This document shows, one piece after another, positions 35,808 through 47,859 of a stretch of 64,000 bases of DNA. Within the stretch, counting starts at the first letter, position 1. Each line of letters opens with the position of its first letter. The translations under genes and the position numbers were made by a program. The stretch lies in contig CM060075.1 of the NCBI GenBank assembly GCA_030533445.1, forward strand, positions 35,484,196-35,548,195, read 5' to 3'. The notes under the pieces are model-generated. The model was not told the DNA's origin. It searched no databases and saw only the letters and a program-made list of their open reading frames with translations. The DNA is from Cyprinodon diabolis. Taxonomy: Eukaryota > Chordata > Actinopteri > Cyprinodontiformes > Cyprinodontidae.

Positions 35808-38195
35808 AGTACAAGAGAAATAATGCACAGTAGCAGAGGATTGTAAAAGAGGGTCTGTTATTACAATAACAACCTACAGGGTAGATCTTGACATTGACAA
35901 TATGGGCAGTTGGAAGGACCGTTTAGAAAGGATGGAACCAATCTTTTTCTGCAGGGTACAGTTTATCCAAAAAGAAGTCACTGATAAAACAAATACCTCA
36001 TTTATCAAACATTAACTATATGTTATAAAAGGGTCAATACATTTTTTCAGCTGTAAACCAGTTATCCTTCCCATAACTAAAGGTTAAGGAGGTTTAGTAA
36101 CCTTTAACATCAAGAGTTATAAAAATACAGAATCACAGTAATCTGTAAAATGTTTTTGTTTTCAGTTAAAATCTGTAAAATCTATTTTCATGGAGTGATT
36201 TAAGTTTTGGCTGACATTTTTTAATGTCTTATTTCATTGATATGTTTTTTATGGTGGGGTTTTTGTGAAAGGACGTGTGGATCAATTCAAAACTAGTCTT
36301 TTATGTATTTTATCGATTTATAAGGTTTGGTAAAGGAACTGTTTTTTATGTGATGCCAAGGTGCTTGTAACTCTCTGATTCTCTTGGTTTTCTCAAATGT
36401 GTGTGTTTTGTAGCCTGTTGGAAGCAGAGGTTGACCTATTCCACATAAGGGAAAATTTATACTTTAATTTTGTTTTTTTGTTTTTTATTAGATATAATTT
36501 GAGAGGATTTAATATAAGATGTTAATTTATAGCCAGAGAAAATGTTTTAGCAAAGACCAAATTAAGGTTGACATTGTTATTTTTAATGTATTTTGGTTTA
36601 TTCAAACACAGAGTCAAATGACAAAACAATAACTTTTTGATTAAGAACACCTTTTATGGGCTTAGAAAATCTTCAAATATACTGTGAACATGTGTTGTTT
36701 CTATATGTCACATTGGAATATTTTATATGGGTTAAGTTCAATTATTATCAATGAAAATCTGTGATCCTAACTAGAATCTGTTTGTGTTTTCAAACAGTAG
36801 CTAACTTTACCCTCGGTTTAATCACTTTCTTTAATCTAAATGTGAGAAGCTAAATTTATAAAGAATAGATCAATGATGATTTTCTCAGTCACCTTTATTG
36901 TTTTACTACTTGCAAGAAGGAGAATGCAAAACAGCTTGTTAAGCACCTACCTGTGACAGTAAATAAGTCAAGGAGCTCAACAAATAATACAATGTTAAAT
37001 ACCTAAATGATGTATGCAGTATATATAGCCCTACCTTGTCATGCACATCCTTGTGACGGTTAGCATATGGTGTAATTTTCTATTTCTTTAAACTGTAAAA
37101 TCTTATTTCTTTAAACTGTAAAATCCTTTCAACAAACTAAATTATAATAAAACTAAAATGCTTTCTTTAAACAAAACTACGATGGTCCTCTTATATTTGG
37201 CGAATTTATGTTAGAATATTTTGCAAAAATATGTTGCGGTGCATGATGGGGTTTTGCATCTAAAGGCTAACGTTTCCCGTCTTACGTGCATTGTTGCCAG
37301 GTTGGGATGTTTCAGTTTAGGATGGCCATCTATGGGTAAAACAATCTTTTTCTTTAGATTTATGGCCTAAGAGATCAATAGACTCAAATTGGGCGAGATT
37401 TCGTATATCCAGGCGGTTTATGAAAATCTGTATCTGTGAGTGGGTGTCTGGCTGGCTTCGTGTAAGTGTGGACTTTACGCAGCAGCAGTCACTTTTGAGT
37501 CCGTGTTAATAACCAAAGCCAGTAAAACCGCATTATAGAAGTCTTGGTGATGGTTTTCGTGTGATGCTTGAAGATAGATCGGTTAATCCACAATGTGTGT
37601 TCGTATTGTGTTTCACATTTGAGACACACGCGTTGGACTGTGCTTCAATTTTTTTCTTCGGTGGGGGTCCACAACCGGGCCGGTGTAGATGGAAAAATCA
37701 TTCCCAGTCCAAGCCTGAACTCCATATAGCAAAACAATTGTATAGTTTCCCCGGCCAATAAAAAAATCTGTAATTTACATTTAATCTTTTCATTTACAGT
37801 CTGTTCAGCTTTGATGTTTTTGTCTGAGGTATGTTACTGCTCCAGAGATGCTAAGGGTCAGGTTATCCTTCTCTATACACCCATATACCCCCAGTTGGTA
37901 TATTGATGTTGTTGACACTAAGCGTGGGCAGAATGTTTTGGGAACAGATAACAATTACGGTACATTCTGGACCATGAATTTCTGTTGTTCCTTAGAAATC
38001 AAAAAGGTTCTGATTAAACTTTCAATGTGCATAGAGAAGGTCAAGAAAGTGAGTTGAAAATTTCAGAAACACTTCTTATAACATAAATGTTATAAGCAGA
38101 ACAATGCATTGTGGCATTGTTTTTTGGTCCGCTAATGAAGTTTTTCCTAAATATATAAAATCAAGGGGCCATTACTTTAAACACTGATGACTGAT
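35808..38195. other. 3' flank of CMAS-like gene; no further gene recognised
   Basis: The first few hundred bases may be 3' UTR. A GC-richer stretch at 37230-37720 (GGTGGGGGTCCACAACCGGG) and the short ORF at 37848-38057 were examined and match no family I know. Confidence 0.4.
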
Positions 38196-38204
38196 GATTT
38201 TAGC

Positions 38205-38778
38205 TAGCCTGGGTGCCATTCCGAACTTAGTCCCGCCCACAAGGTTTGAGGTCGGGAAGTTCGCTCTGGCATTGCTCAATAGTAGCGGGAGTATGCTCGC
38301 ACAACATCTGGCGGGCCAATCAAATTGTCAGGGCGGGCTTTATACGATGATGGACAGATGATTAACAGGAACGTAATCAACCACGTGACCAAAGCGCGCT
38401 TGGGTGACAACAACAATGGCTGCCGCTGGAGAGTTGAGGTGTGTAGATTCTGCTATTAGGTCTGTTCTAGAAGATATCGACAGCAAATTAATTTTAAAGG
38501 AGGAACAGAGAAACGCGATCAAGGCATTTGTTGAAAAGAAAGATGTTTTTGGCGTCCTTCCTACGGGATTCGGCAAAAGTTTAATTTATCAGCTGGCTCC
38601 CTTGGTCACTTAACATACGTCACGCACTCCGTTGCTCTTATTGGTTTTAGGTCTATCCTATTGAGTGCAGAGGCATTTTTTTTCCTGGTTCGTTCGAAAC
38701 ACGCCCCATAATCACAGCTCTATGGAGCAGTATCAGAATCATATTCTGACTAGAATTGAGTAGGACTACGTCAGGCTA
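38205..38778 (+). mobile_element. Element with 9-bp target duplication carrying a RecQ-like exon
   Basis: 574 bp. It starts TAGCCTGGGTGCC and ends ACGTCAGGCTA, with 7-bp perfect terminal inverted repeats (8 bp if the next base is counted). GATTTTAGC occurs at 38196-38204 and 38779-38787 as a perfect flanking duplication. The inside is GC-rich, promoter-like DNA (CCAATCAAATT, CACGTGACC) leading to the ATG of a RecQ-like helicase exon. No transposase is visible, so it is probably a deletion derivative of a larger element. The 9-bp duplication fits Mutator-like elements but the superfamily is unproven. Confidence 0.6.
38416..38613 (+). pseudogene. RecQ-like DNA helicase, N-terminal exon fragment
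   Basis: Starts MAAAGELRC after a good AACAATGG context. Residues DSKLILKEEQRNAIKAFVEK match the RecQ motif 0/Q region, and VLPTGFGKSLIYQLAPLV contains motif I (Walker A, TGFGKS). The frame stops two codons after LAPLV, long before motif II, so only ~65 residues of a helicase of at least 400 remain. The ATP-binding lysine is present but no helicase can be made from this copy. Confidence 0.65.
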
Positions 38779-38789
38779 GATTTTAGCTG

Positions 38790-39793
38790 CCTACTTGAAG
38801 AAAATATGCTCCTGTAAACCATAGAGAACTAAATCCAATGGTTTTTAAAGGTCCAAAAGTATGTAATATTCACTTCATAAACATTTTGTCAGTCATTTGT
38901 GTCCTGAAGCATGTGTATGAGGTTCACAAATGAAAAAAAAAAAAATCCCCTTTCGCACTGCCCTGCTCCCTCTCTTAGCTTATGTGTGCTCATAATGCTG
39001 TGTTTCTAAATTCTTTACTGGTTAACTTCATTTTGGGAAAAAACACTCCCCTCAACCGAACCTGCCCTCTAGCCGGTGGTATCTTTCTGCTCACTGACAC
39101 AAAGAATCCAAACAAACAAGGCTAAGCTAAGAGCTAAGCAAAAACCTTAGAACAGCAGATGCTCTGTTAATGTCTGCATCAACAACAACAAAAAAAAATT
39201 ATTGCCTTCATCTGAGTTCCTGAAGACTCAGGGGATGGATTACATTTTAGATACAAATCTACCTGCAAAGCTTGCAGGTTGTGCATCTGTTTGCTGAACA
39301 TTTCAAAGAGGAGTGATTTCACAAATTGTGCTAACAAAGCAGTAGACTTGCATCGATCAATTTGCAGTGCTCTGCAATCGGGCAATATTCACATGATCAG
39401 CCACAACCGGCTCCATGCTGGTCATTGTGAAGACAACCAATTTCAAGGATAGGTCATTGCGATGTGGAGACCTATTCTATGAGCGGAAACGTTTCTTTCT
39501 CCTGCGCCTGGTCCATGTTTCTCTTGGTCACAGTGCCCAAAATGGGGCAAATCAACCGGTTAGGTGAGGTAAGGGGAGATATCAATCTGATCTCTGACAG
39601 ATCAGTTTGAGAACTCTGGGAGACAGAGCACCATAACCTTTAAACAGAATTTAACACTGAAATAAAATGAGGTGTTTATGCATCCATGTTATAGATTGAC
39701 TTTTTAAATAAAACAAATATATACAAATTTTTCTATTTTAAAATCTAAAGTGTTTATTAGATTAAAAAACAAAAAAAAGCAGGTCTTGACATT
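38790..39793. other. No gene recognised
   Basis: Mixed sequence between the RecQ element and the split LTR, with no family match. Confidence 0.4.
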
Positions 39794-40205
39794 CCTTGTG
39801 TTGGGATCTGGACATGTACCACCTTTCTCCAGCAGAGTGCGCTGTGGGTCTCCTGGGCTGGAGCCCTCCAGCACACCTGACGCTCATCGACCCATCAGGA
39901 GACCTACCTACATAAGCAGCAACCAGACCTTCCTTCGACGCCGCAGTGTTGACCTAGTTTGGTTAGCGAACCTGAGCCTCTGTTACCTGAAAGAATCTTA
40001 GTTGTCTCTTGAGAGAAACCTGATTCTAATCTGCTTCTGTCTTTTGCTCACAGGAACCCTGTCTCAAGTCTGAAGCTCTGGATGAGCTTTAATCTGCCTG
40101 CCAGCCCTAGTGAGCCAAACCTGAAGATTTCAACCTGGATTCCTCCTGCTGCTCTCAGGGAAGAGCTGGAATCTCTGATCAAGGTCTGCCATTCATTAGT
40201 CAGTA

Positions 40206-41817
40206 CAGGTGCTGGTCATAAAATTAGAATATCATGAAAAAGTAGATTGATTTCAGTAATTCCATTTAAAAAGTGAAACTTGTATATTATATTCATACAT
40301 TACATACAAACTCATATATTTCAGATGTTTATTTTGTTTAATTTTGATGATTACAAATGACAACAAATGAAAATCTCAAATTCATCATATCAGAAAATTA
40401 GAATATTGTGAAAAGGTTCAAAATTGATGGCCCCTGGTGCCACACTCTAATCAGCTAATTAACTCAAACCACCTGCAAAAGCCTTTAAATGGTCTTTCAG
40501 TCTAGTTCTATAGGCTACACAATCATGGGGAAGACTGCTGACTTGACAGTTGTCCAAAAGACGACTATCGACACCTTGCACAAGGAGGGCAAGACACAAA
40601 AGGTCATCGCTAAAGAGGCTGGCTGTTCACAGAGCTCAGTGTCCAAGCACATTAATAGAGAGGCGAAGGGAAGGAAAAGATGTGGTTGAAAAAAGTGTAC
40701 AAGCAAGAGAGATAACCGCACCCTGGAGAGGATTGTGAAACAAAACCCATTCAAAAATGTGGGGGAGATTCACAAAGAGTGGACTGCAGCTGGAGTGAGT
40801 GCTTCAAGAACCACCACACACAGACGTATGAAAGACATGGGTTTCTGCTGTCGCATTCCTTGTGTCAAGCCACTCTTGAACCACAGACAGCGTCAGAAGC
40901 GTCTTGCCTGGGCTAAAGAGAAACAGGACTGGACTGCTGGTGAGTGGTCCAAAGTCATGTTCTCTGATGAAAGTAAATTTTGCATTTCCTTTGGAAATCA
41001 AGGTCCCAGAGTCTGGAGGAAAAGAAGAGAGGCACTTCATCCACGTTGCTTGAAGTCCAGTGTAAAGTTTCCACAGTCAGTGATGGTTTGGGGTGCCATG
41101 TCATCTGCTGGTGTTGGTCCATTGTGTTTTCTGAGGTCCAGGGTCAACGCAGCCACATACCAGGAAGTTTTAGAGCACTTCATGCTTCCTGCAGCTGACC
41201 AACTTTTTGGAGATGCAGATTTCATTTTCCAACAGGACTTGGCACCTGCACACAGTGCCAAAGCTACCAGTACCTGGTTGAAGGACCATGGTATCCCTGT
41301 TCTTAATTGGCCAGCAAACTCTCCTGACCTTAACCCCATAGAAAATCTATGGGGTATTGTGAAGAAGAAGATGCAATACACCAGACCCAACAATTCAGAA
41401 GAGCTAAAAGCCACTATTAGAGCAACCTGGGCTATCATAACACCTGAGCAGTGCCACAGACTGATCGACTCCATGCCACGCCGCATTGCTGCAGTAATAC
41501 AGGCCAAAGGAGGCCCAACTAAATACTGAGTGCTGTACATGCTCATACTTTTCATGTTCATACTTTTCAGTTGGCCAACATTTCTATAAATCCTTTGTTT
41601 TTATTGGTCTTCAGTAATATTCTAATTTTCTGATATGATGAATTTGAGATTTTCATTTGTTGTCATTTGTAATCATCAAAATTAAACAAAATAAACATCT
41701 GAAATATATGAGTTTGTATGTAATGTATGAATATAATATACAAGTTTCACTTTTTAAATGGAATTACTGAAATCAATCTACTTTTTCATGATATTCTAAT
41801 TTTATGACCAGCACCTG
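40206..41817 (+). mobile_element. Tc1 family DNA transposon, structurally complete
   Basis: 1612 bp flanked by TA (40204-40205 and 41818-41819). Both terminal inverted repeats are ~202 bp (40206-40407 and 41616-41817), start CAGGTGCTGGTCATAAAA and look nearly identical to each other. It encodes one transposase reading frame with a single in-frame stop. It is inserted in the solo LTR. Near-identical repeats suggest recent arrival. Confidence 0.95.
40525..41529 (+). pseudogene. Tc1 transposase, one premature stop
   Basis: Cut-and-paste transposase that binds the terminal repeats and acts through a DDE catalytic triad. The reading frame from ATG 40525 to TGA 41527-41529 is 334 codons, the normal family length. 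The N-terminal paired-like helix-turn-helix (VIAKEAGCSQSSVSKHI) is followed by an in-frame TGA at 40687-40689 (codon 55), in the GRPR-like linker, where a CGA Arg to TGA change is likely. Downstream the frame is fully open, with catalytic D in VMFSDESKF, D in FIFQQDLAPAHSA and E in SPDLNPIENLWG, and 34 residues between the last two (DD34E). Without read-through this copy is non-autonomous. Confidence 0.9.
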
Positions 41818-42128
41818 TAGTTAGACGCTGCTGCTGAGCACTCTGCTGAACCAACAGTCTCTGGACCCAACCGGTTCCCTCTCTCACAAGAAAGCTTGGA
41901 CCTCTTCAAGGTAGACTCTGAAATATCAAAGACTCAACTAATTATCTGACTGCCTGGCTAATCAAACTGTCCGTCTCTGCAGACATCAGTGAACCCAGCC
42001 CGGACCAGTACCTTAACCAGTTCATGTCTTTGTGTGAAAACCTTTTCAATAAACTCTGTTAAACTTTTACTCAGCCTCCGTTTGTGTTCTGCATGTGGGT
42101 TTAGCCTTAAACCAATCATGACACCTTG

Positions 42129-43161
42129 ACTACAAATCTCTGTTAAATCTGAGGATAAATGCTAAAGGAGACCCAAATGTAACCAGAGGAATTCATGCCT
42201 ATGTCAGAACAACTGAAGGTTAGCTGTAATTTCAAGAAGGTATTTAATTCAAACTAAAAAAGGAACAACAGAGTATAAACAGAGTATAAAAACAGAGATC
42301 AATAATGTGGAGATGTGATTGGATACAAAGAAACAAGTTGATTACAATAAAAGGATTAAATGTCAGTAATGCCCTGCTAGCTGAGAAGAAAGAAAAACAT
42401 TTAGTAAAAAAACACTCAAAACATAAGACACGGAACTCAAAAAAGGTAAGCTCTAAATGTTTATTTTCAAGAGGATCATGATACAAAGCAAAGAAAATGA
42501 TATTGTCATGCTAACACAATACCATATTTAGCAATCACTGATGTCATAAAGAATATTTGATATGAAATTTACCAATTAAAAAGGAAACCTGTCCAAGAAC
42601 ATCTTTATCATAACATCACCACAACCACACAGCAAAAAAATAAAAAATGTTATTCAGATTTAAAGAGCTAGACCTGATACTCAGTTCAATTCAGTTTAAT
42701 AATGATCCTCAACATATGATCTCAAGGCTTCCATAATGCAGAGCTGATCAGGGTTATAGAAATAATAATTTCAACATCACAGAGATAGATTTAGAGTCAT
42801 ATACGTACATACATTCCAGTTAGGACACACTTATAAATCAGTACATGTAGGTTTAGTGTGGGATATTGCTGTGGCACTAAATGCATTTTTTTCATTGTAT
42901 TTGTAACATGTCATGCACTTTATTTCTAGAATCATTTAATACCTTAAGTTAAGATTTTGTATTAGACTAATGAGCTGTTAACTCCAAGCTTATTTCACAG
43001 AACTGTGCCCTTCAAGTTGAAGTAGAGAGTTTTAAGAAAAAGATAAACTTTACCTTAAACACTTGAAAAAGGACACCATGAGGTCCCACCACCAAGAAAA
43101 AAAAAGAAAAATACACTACATATAAGAACCAGTTAGTCTCTTAACTACATTTATTATGATT
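42129..43161. other. Probable 3' UTR/flank of the GVIN-like gene
   Basis: AT-rich sequence downstream of the minus-strand stop at 43162. No other feature recognised. Confidence 0.4.
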
Positions 43162-46100
43162 TCATTTGATGCTGAATGATTTCTTGAGACTTTCCTTTGC
43201 CTGCTCTACTGTGATTTTCTTCCAAGCATCAGGAATGTTAGCAGGCTTTGCTTTATATGCTTCAGCAAATTCCTTGTTGTATTTGTTCATCACATATTTC
43301 CAAAAATCTGATGCCTCATAACTTGAATCTGGAGTAATTTTCCAGTCTGAATAAATATCCCTATATTCTTTGTAAGGATACCATTCATTTTTTGTAGCGC
43401 TACAACGAAAACGCCGGTCACTGATAACAAGAGAAGAGCAGATATCAGTTATAAGTTTTTTTGAATCTTCCCACCTATACAGACCTAAACCCTGTGATCG
43501 ATGGAGGGAAGCAAAGTGTTCAGTGTGAGCTGCTCCTCCTGCATCACAGGATATTTTACAGAATGGACACTGTTTGCCACAACCAACCACTCTGGTGAAA
43601 AGCTCATCCTGTGGGTTTAATTGAAGGTGTCTGAGTTTTGCTTCAAAGTCTGTGTTTTTAAACTTCTCCCTAAGAGCTTCTTTCATTTCCTTCACGCACT
43701 CACTGAGCCAGTGAGAAAACTGTTCCTGGTCAGCCTTGTTCAGAACCATAAAGGCATTGAGAGCATCCTGGGGAATAGCCAGTTTATGACCAAGTTCTTT
43801 GCAGATATTTTCAACAAATGTCTTCAGACTGTCAGTCTTTTCTGCTTTTGCCTTTTCAATGGCAGCAGTTATGTGATCGATGCAGGACTGAAGATGTTTG
43901 TCCTCTAACTCACGTACTGAGAACTCAGAGGAGAAACTCTCCTTAATTCTATCACATATGCATACTTTTAAATAATCTTCATATGAACAAATGTAGCACT
44001 GAAAGGTTTCGAAGTTGTTTTTTTCAATCAAATCCAGTAATATTAAATACTGGAAGGACATCCATGTGCTGAACTCTTCTTTTGTCAGCATTCTATCAAC
44101 AATATCAGAACCAAGAGAACGATAGACAAAATCCTCCACAGCAGGTTTCAGACATTGGTTGGTGAATTCTTCAGCTTTCTTCTGGCACTGATCTCTCTCA
44201 TTGAACACATCTTTGAAATCTGTGCAGAACCTTTCCTTGTTTTCTTGCAGACATTTGTAAGGATCATTTTCTTGAATAAAATCTTCATGCATCTTTTGAA
44301 ACTCTCTGGCAGCAGATCCACAGATGTGCTGCTTCAGAGAAACCTCAAAGTCAATGTCACTGTTAACATCATCATTGTTCAGCTTCTCATCAATGATGTG
44401 AAGGATCTCCTGGATGTAAGTATCATGATAATTTGTTTTCTTTTCCTTTTTTCTCATCACAAATTCACTGCAAACAGATATGATACTCTTGGCAATTTTT
44501 TGTCTCTCCTTTACTACATTCGTCAAGTGAATTATTCCTCGAAAAATCACTGTCTTATTGTCTAAATATGTGTATTCAAAATCCTTCAATCCACAGTCTT
44601 GAAGTCTTTTTTTACTTAGCAGTTCACATGCATGGCTTCCTTTGGGTGAAATATTTGCTAGCAATTGATGGTAAACCCTATCATAGACATTTAAAGTCTG
44701 CTGTGCAGCAAAAGTCAAGCTGTCCAATGTTTTAGTCCACATCATATCAAAACTGTCTTCAAGCTCTTTGTCTGTCATTTTAACCTTTCTCTTTCGGCAC
44801 TCATCAATTAAAGCACAAACTGCTTTTTCGATTTCTTCTGTATAAGTGATCTTAATTTTATGCAGTTCTTGCTTTCCCTGTTTGATGTCTGCTGCTACTC
44901 TGAGCTCGTTAGACACTGATCTTTTAGTTTGTCCTCTAAGACTCTTTATGCTGTTAGAGAAGTCCTCTCTGTATCCTTCAACCAGGTGAACATGACCTTC
45001 TGGCTGCTCAAAGTATTTCTTCAGGTTCTCAAGAATCATTGACTCCAACTTGATCAGCTCTGTGACTGCTTCACCTTCTAACACAGTGATAAAGTTCTCC
45101 ATGTCAGATATATCAGATGTTGCAGCAACTGTACCAAAATTTGAAATTTTAGTTTCTGCATTGGTAACCCAGGTGTACATTTCTTTTTTAAACTCCCACT
45201 CCCATTTGTTGTACTCTGTGCAGAGCCTCATGTATGCATCAGCTACCAGACTGTTTCTGAAGCTGAAGATGAAGTTTTCATGTTTTACTGCGTTCCACAG
45301 GCTTGTTATCCACTCTCTGAACTCCAAGATGTTATTAGAAGTTGACCAACACTTTCCCAGCAGTTGGATGATGTTTTTCTTGAGCTCATAGACAGCCTCA
45401 CTGTATCCTGCATTAACTGGCGCCATTGGTGGGTTTCCATTCCAGAGTCCAGGAATGTAGCAGTTCCCAGTGTCTGGATTGTACTCCATGACATCAGTGA
45501 ATTTCTTGTTCTTCTTTTTCTTTTCCATTTTAGCTGCTGCCTGGGTCATCTCATTCAGCTGTTCTAGGAGCAGCTTTCTGTCCCGTAGGTTCTTCTCATG
45601 AGCGGAAACATCATAAACGTTCTGGTGAACAAACTGACATCTGGGCTTTTTGCCGACCTCCTTCATCCTGAGGAAAGCATGCACCACTATCTGCAGGATG
45701 TCTTTCATTTCTGTTGAGTTCTCCATTGCAATATTGATAATGGTGACGTCACTCAGCCCAACTACAAGTGTTGCCAGCTCATTGTCATGTTCATGGCTGT
45801 TGTCCAATTGAGCGAGTTCAGGAGACTTTAAGCCTTCAGTGTCGATGATCATCATAATGTCACAGTTTAGAACATTTCTGAAGTCTTCATTGACTTTGTT
45901 GAGCAGCATGAATGCACCTCTAGTGCATCGACCACTGCTGACTGCAAACTGAACTCCAAACAAGGTGTTAAGGAGGATGGATTTTCCTGTGCTCTGAACT
46001 CCAAGAACTGTGACGACCACTATCTTGTTCTTAGGAGATACCAAGTCATTGAGCTGATAGAGAACATCAGTCACCCATCTGAGAGGTATGTTGGAAGAAT

Positions 46101-47853
46101 CTCCATCTACAAGCTCAAGAGGAAATCCATCCAGCAACAACTGAGCACAGAGTTTAGGCAGATGTTGCAGTTGTTGACGTGATGGATCTGTTTCTGGAAG
46201 GTAATGAGAAGCTTCGTAGATCTGACCCAATTCACGGAAGAAGTGTTCAACTCCCAGTGAGCTATTGGAAAGCTGTTGGTCAATTTCTTTGATTTCATTT
46301 TTGTTCTCATAGTCCTTGGATTTTTCCTTGTAAAGAGCCCTAAGGCCAGAAAGTTTTTCTCGAGACAAATTGTCAAGGTTCATTCTCATCCATTTCAGAA
46401 AATAACCCCTCTCTCTCTCTGGGCTAGATATTGCTGTAATGAAGCATGACATTACATCTGACATAGCATAGGAGTTCTGTTTCTTGCGCTGCTCTTCTTT
46501 TTTCCTTCTAAGATTACTTTTATAGTTTTCTATGTTTTCATATCCAACTTTTCGAAGACGAAATTCCTCCTTTTCCAAGAAAGTCAGTTCCTTCTATATT
46601 TGGCCTTGCAAAGGAAACTGCTCCTCTTTGTATTTGAATGTGTCTTTAATCTCTGCAGTGATGGCATCTGCTTTTTTCTTCCCATCCTGGCATTCTGGAG
46701 AATCCTCATCAACTTCTATTCCCAGTTCATGGGTCAGCCATCTGCTCTACTGACATCCTATGTTTTGGGTTGGTAAGTACATTGCTCACAGTGTCCTTCA
46801 AACATTTGACAAAGTCAGTATCATTTATCTTCTTTGTTTTTATAATGATGCTGCTCTTATTCAACTTCATTTTTTTGGCAATTTGTTTTAGGCTATCTGG
46901 AGTAAAGCTTTTGCTTACTCGGTTCCCCACCAAGCATATTTTTGCTTTGTGGTTTTTGTTAGCCAGCAGTTCTAACTGTGATTCCAGCTGCTCCAGCTCA
47001 TCAAAGAACACAAAAACGGCAGCAGATGTCTGGCACAAAAAGGAGAATTGTGTTTCAAATGAAGCTATGTCACCACGAAGGTTAGCTATAGCTACTGGCT
47101 CACTGAAAATGTCCATGTTTTTGTTTCCACATGGAAGATACCAGGTAATTTCAGTCAGTCCATTGGATATTCTTCTTGGACTGTCTCCACACTCCATGTT
47201 GCGGTGAGCAAAGGTGTCATGGTTCATCTGAGAGTTACTCAGGAGTTTATTGAGGATGTCTGATTTGGACATGGAGCATTCACCCAGTCTCACAAAAGAG
47301 ACCATTGGAAGTTCAGAGGTAACTATTCTTTCTTCTATGAATCCCTTTGATTCTGAAAGATCTGGAGGTCTGTACCTCTTAACAATGTCTCTCATGGCCC
47401 ACAGCATGAGGGTGCACTGCTTTGTATCACAGTTTGGAAGCAGAAGGGGAACAGAAAACTGACACATGGCCATTTTTAGTGATAACTCTTGCTGAACGAA
47501 CCCATCAGAACACAAGAATAGAGCAGTGATTATTTCCAGAGGATTAAATATTCCAGCCTTATTTGGGCTGTCAAACAGATCCTCAAAATTGTACTCCTCT
47601 TTCTCGGTTACATCATCAGTTTTTGACTTAGAAGGAACATTGTTTGATTCACAAGAGACACCTTTTAAAATTCTAGCAGTCACATTAACCATCATCAATT
47701 TCTTTAAAAAATACATTGTGACATTTGATTTCCACTTGCCAGGGTCATCAGTAATGGTCTTCTCATTGATCTCAAGTATTTGGCTCAGTGATAGCTTCTC
47801 TCTGTAGAACTGCTCCAACCCAACATCCTCCAAAAGACTCTGGAAGTCAGTCT
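43162..47853 (-). pseudogene. GVIN/VLIG-like very large inducible GTPase, main exon, broken
   Basis: Interferon-inducible very large GTPases are cytosolic members of the dynamin-like GTPase group. The exon starts at acceptor TTCACAG (47854). Its first frame (SLLEDVGLEQFYREKLSLSQ to HRMSVEQMADP) stops at TGA 46727-46729. The family sequence continues at once in another frame (ELGIEVDEDSPECQ, ITAEIKDTFKYKEEQFPLQ), which hits TAG at 46594-46596 where a Trp is expected, then stays open for 1138 codons to 43162. The GTPase P-loop is GVQSTGKS (~46002-45979) and G3 is DTEG (~45850). A late HC-rich zinc-like stretch is CGKQCPFCKISCDAGGAAHT; the C-terminus reads ITVEQAKESLKKSF. Two independent lesions make a pseudogene likely. 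Both sit within ~140 bp. Confidence 0.85.
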
Positions 47854-47859
47854 CTGTGA

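Larger units (their letters stand above)
39799..42123 (+). repeat. Solo LTR, family 1, plus strand, split by Tc1
   Basis: Starts TGTTGGGATCTGG and ends CAATCATGACA, flanked by a perfect 5-bp duplication CCTTG (39794-39798 and 42124-42128). Without the Tc1 insertion and one TA copy the LTR is ~711 bp, matching the 715-bp copy at 27147-27861. TCAATAAACTCTG near 42047-42059 is a likely poly(A) signal region. Confidence 0.85.

Noticed and set aside
37848..38057. Plus ORF with IDVVDTKRGQNVLGTDN
   Set aside because: No recognised family, no clear splice sites, single short ORF.
41037..41561. 174-residue minus-strand ORF over the Tc1
   Set aside because: Shadow of the transposase reading frame on the opposite strand.
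44155..45391. Plus-strand ORFs over the GVIN exon
   Set aside because: Antisense of a long, clearly homologous minus-strand coding exon.
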